Source: Cognatitamlana sp035818475 (GTDB lineage: Bacteria; Bacteroidota; Bacteroidia; Flavobacteriales; Flavobacteriaceae). Taken from it: a DNA stretch of 64,000 nt. The notes under the pieces are model-generated. The model did no database searches and was not told where the DNA came from. It worked only from the letters and a program-made list of their open reading frames with translations. The position numbers were made by a program, and so were the translations under genes. This document shows positions 63,515 to 64,000 of the stretch, in pieces; the stretch's first letter is position 1; every line of letters begins with the position of its first letter. Location: assembly GCF_035818475.1 (NCBI RefSeq), contig NZ_JAYMGV010000001.1, positions 1,240,001-1,304,000 of the forward strand, read 5' to 3'.

Positions 63515-64000
63515 TTACATAGCAACCAAATCGCCACTAACATCTTTAGATGGTAGATTGGATTTCCCCATCAGGTGGATATCTACCTGTCTGGCAGCCT
63601 CTCTTCCTTCTGATATGGCCCAAACAATTAAGGATTGCCCGCGGCGCATATCGCCTGCCGTAAAGATATTAGGAACATTGGTTTTGTATTTACCGTACTC
63701 GGCTTTGTAATTGGAACGGGCATCTCTTTCAATTCCCAGTTTATCAGCCAATGTACTTTCCGGTCCTGTAAAACCAAGAGCCAATAAGGCTAGATCACAA
63801 GGCCATGTTTTTTCTGTACCTTCCACTTCTATAAGTTGCGGACGCTCTCCCGGAACCATTTTCCACTCTACATTAACGGTTTTAAGCGCAGTAAGTTTAT
63901 TGTTCTCATCCGTAACAAATTCCTTGGTGTTGATTAACCAGTTACGTTCAACACCTTCCTGGTGTGAGGAGGATGTTTTTAACTGTAATGGCCAATACGG
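63515..64000 (-). CDS. gltD: Glutamate synthase small subunit, C-terminal part (5' end outside window)
   Basis: The last ~161 residues are visible; the frame stays open to the window edge. The edge sequence reads PYWPLQLKTSSSHQEG and VERNWLINTKEF, and the end carries the FAD/NADPH-domain motifs CDLALLALGFTGPE and NIFTAGDMRRGQSLIVWAI, all typical of GltD. This subunit feeds NADPH electrons to GltB for glutamate synthesis from glutamine and 2-oxoglutarate. gltB, if adjacent, lies beyond the window. Confidence 0.95.
   Translation of the reverse strand, partial: PYWPLQLKTSSSHQEGVERNWLINTKEFVTDENNKLTALKTVNVEWKMVPGERPQLIEVEGTEKTWPCDLALLALGFTGPESTLADKLGIERDARSNYKAEYGKYKTNVPNIFTAGDMRRGQSLIVWAISEGREAARQVDIHLMGKSNLPSKDVSGDLVAM

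Noticed and set aside
63468..63710. 80-codon plus-strand open frame at the end of the window
   Set aside because: It starts within the gltD terminator and runs antisense to conserved gltD codons.

Overview
The window looks like a chromosomal segment of a marine or aquatic Flavobacteriaceae (Bacteroidota). The sequence is AT-rich. Several proteins end in type IX secretion (T9SS) sorting domains of both type A and type B. There are three TonB-dependent receptors with N-terminal carboxypeptidase-regulatory-like domains and several Bacteroidota-style lipoproteins. The -7 promoter element TAnnTTTG recurs upstream of genes, some genes start at TTG or GTG without a convincing Shine-Dalgarno sequence, and atpD-atpC stand apart from any other ATP synthase genes. 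I saw no rRNA, tRNA, CRISPR, transposase, integrase or phage gene.

Layout. 1-8.3 kb: the 3' part of a giant Ig-repeat/TSP3 adhesin with a type B sorting domain, followed by its usual partners, PorP/SprF and an OmpA/PD40 protein. 8.3-11.2 kb: two small unknowns and the error-prone polymerase genes umuC and umuD, in the order C then D. 11.2-17.5 kb (minus strand): atpD-atpC, and a TonB receptor paired with a GDSL-type lipoprotein. 17.7-22.2 kb (minus): a degenerate glycosyltransferase-5 domain protein, a DUF4270-like lipoprotein and glmS. 22.4-27.2 kb (plus): panC, panD, an integral membrane protein, an alpha/beta-hydrolase-fold protein that lacks its nucleophile, and radA. 27.4-35.2 kb: two large paralogous LamG T9SS cargo proteins. 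35.3-39.8 kb: ileS, a DksA-like gene and lspA. 39.8-42.3 kb (minus): rimK, an M14/aspartoacylase-like gene and a 5-formyl-THF cyclo-ligase gene. 42.5-46.7 kb: uvrC and a patatin/beta-barrel protein. 46.8-54.2 kb: hmgA-hppD (tyrosine catabolism), then DUF3108, tryptophan 2,3-dioxygenase, an M23 lipoprotein and pgi. 54.3-62.9 kb: two related TonB receptors, a 4-TM protein, a secreted EEP-family phosphodiesterase/nuclease and a DUF5689-like lipoprotein. 63.5-64 kb: the 3' end of gltD.

Much of the window is core housekeeping in a typical flavobacterial arrangement. The most interesting signals are these: (i) an isoleucyl-tRNA synthetase whose HIGH signature is rearranged to GVHH, a change associated with very strong mupirocin resistance in eukaryote-like IleRS2; (ii) a TonB receptor / DUF5689 lipoprotein / secreted EEP hydrolase cluster that could be an uptake system for nucleic acids or other phosphodiesters; (iii) a RimK ligase translationally abutting a zinc carboxypeptidase-like protein, a possible add/remove pair for glutamate tails; (iv) three enzyme-like proteins with altered active-site motifs (glycogen-synthase-like, alpha/beta hydrolase, M23 peptidase); (v) a perfect 27-bp inverted repeat; and (vi) promoters placed so close to the start codon that panD, uvrC and umuC may be leaderless.

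All family names were assigned by reading the translations, without database searches.
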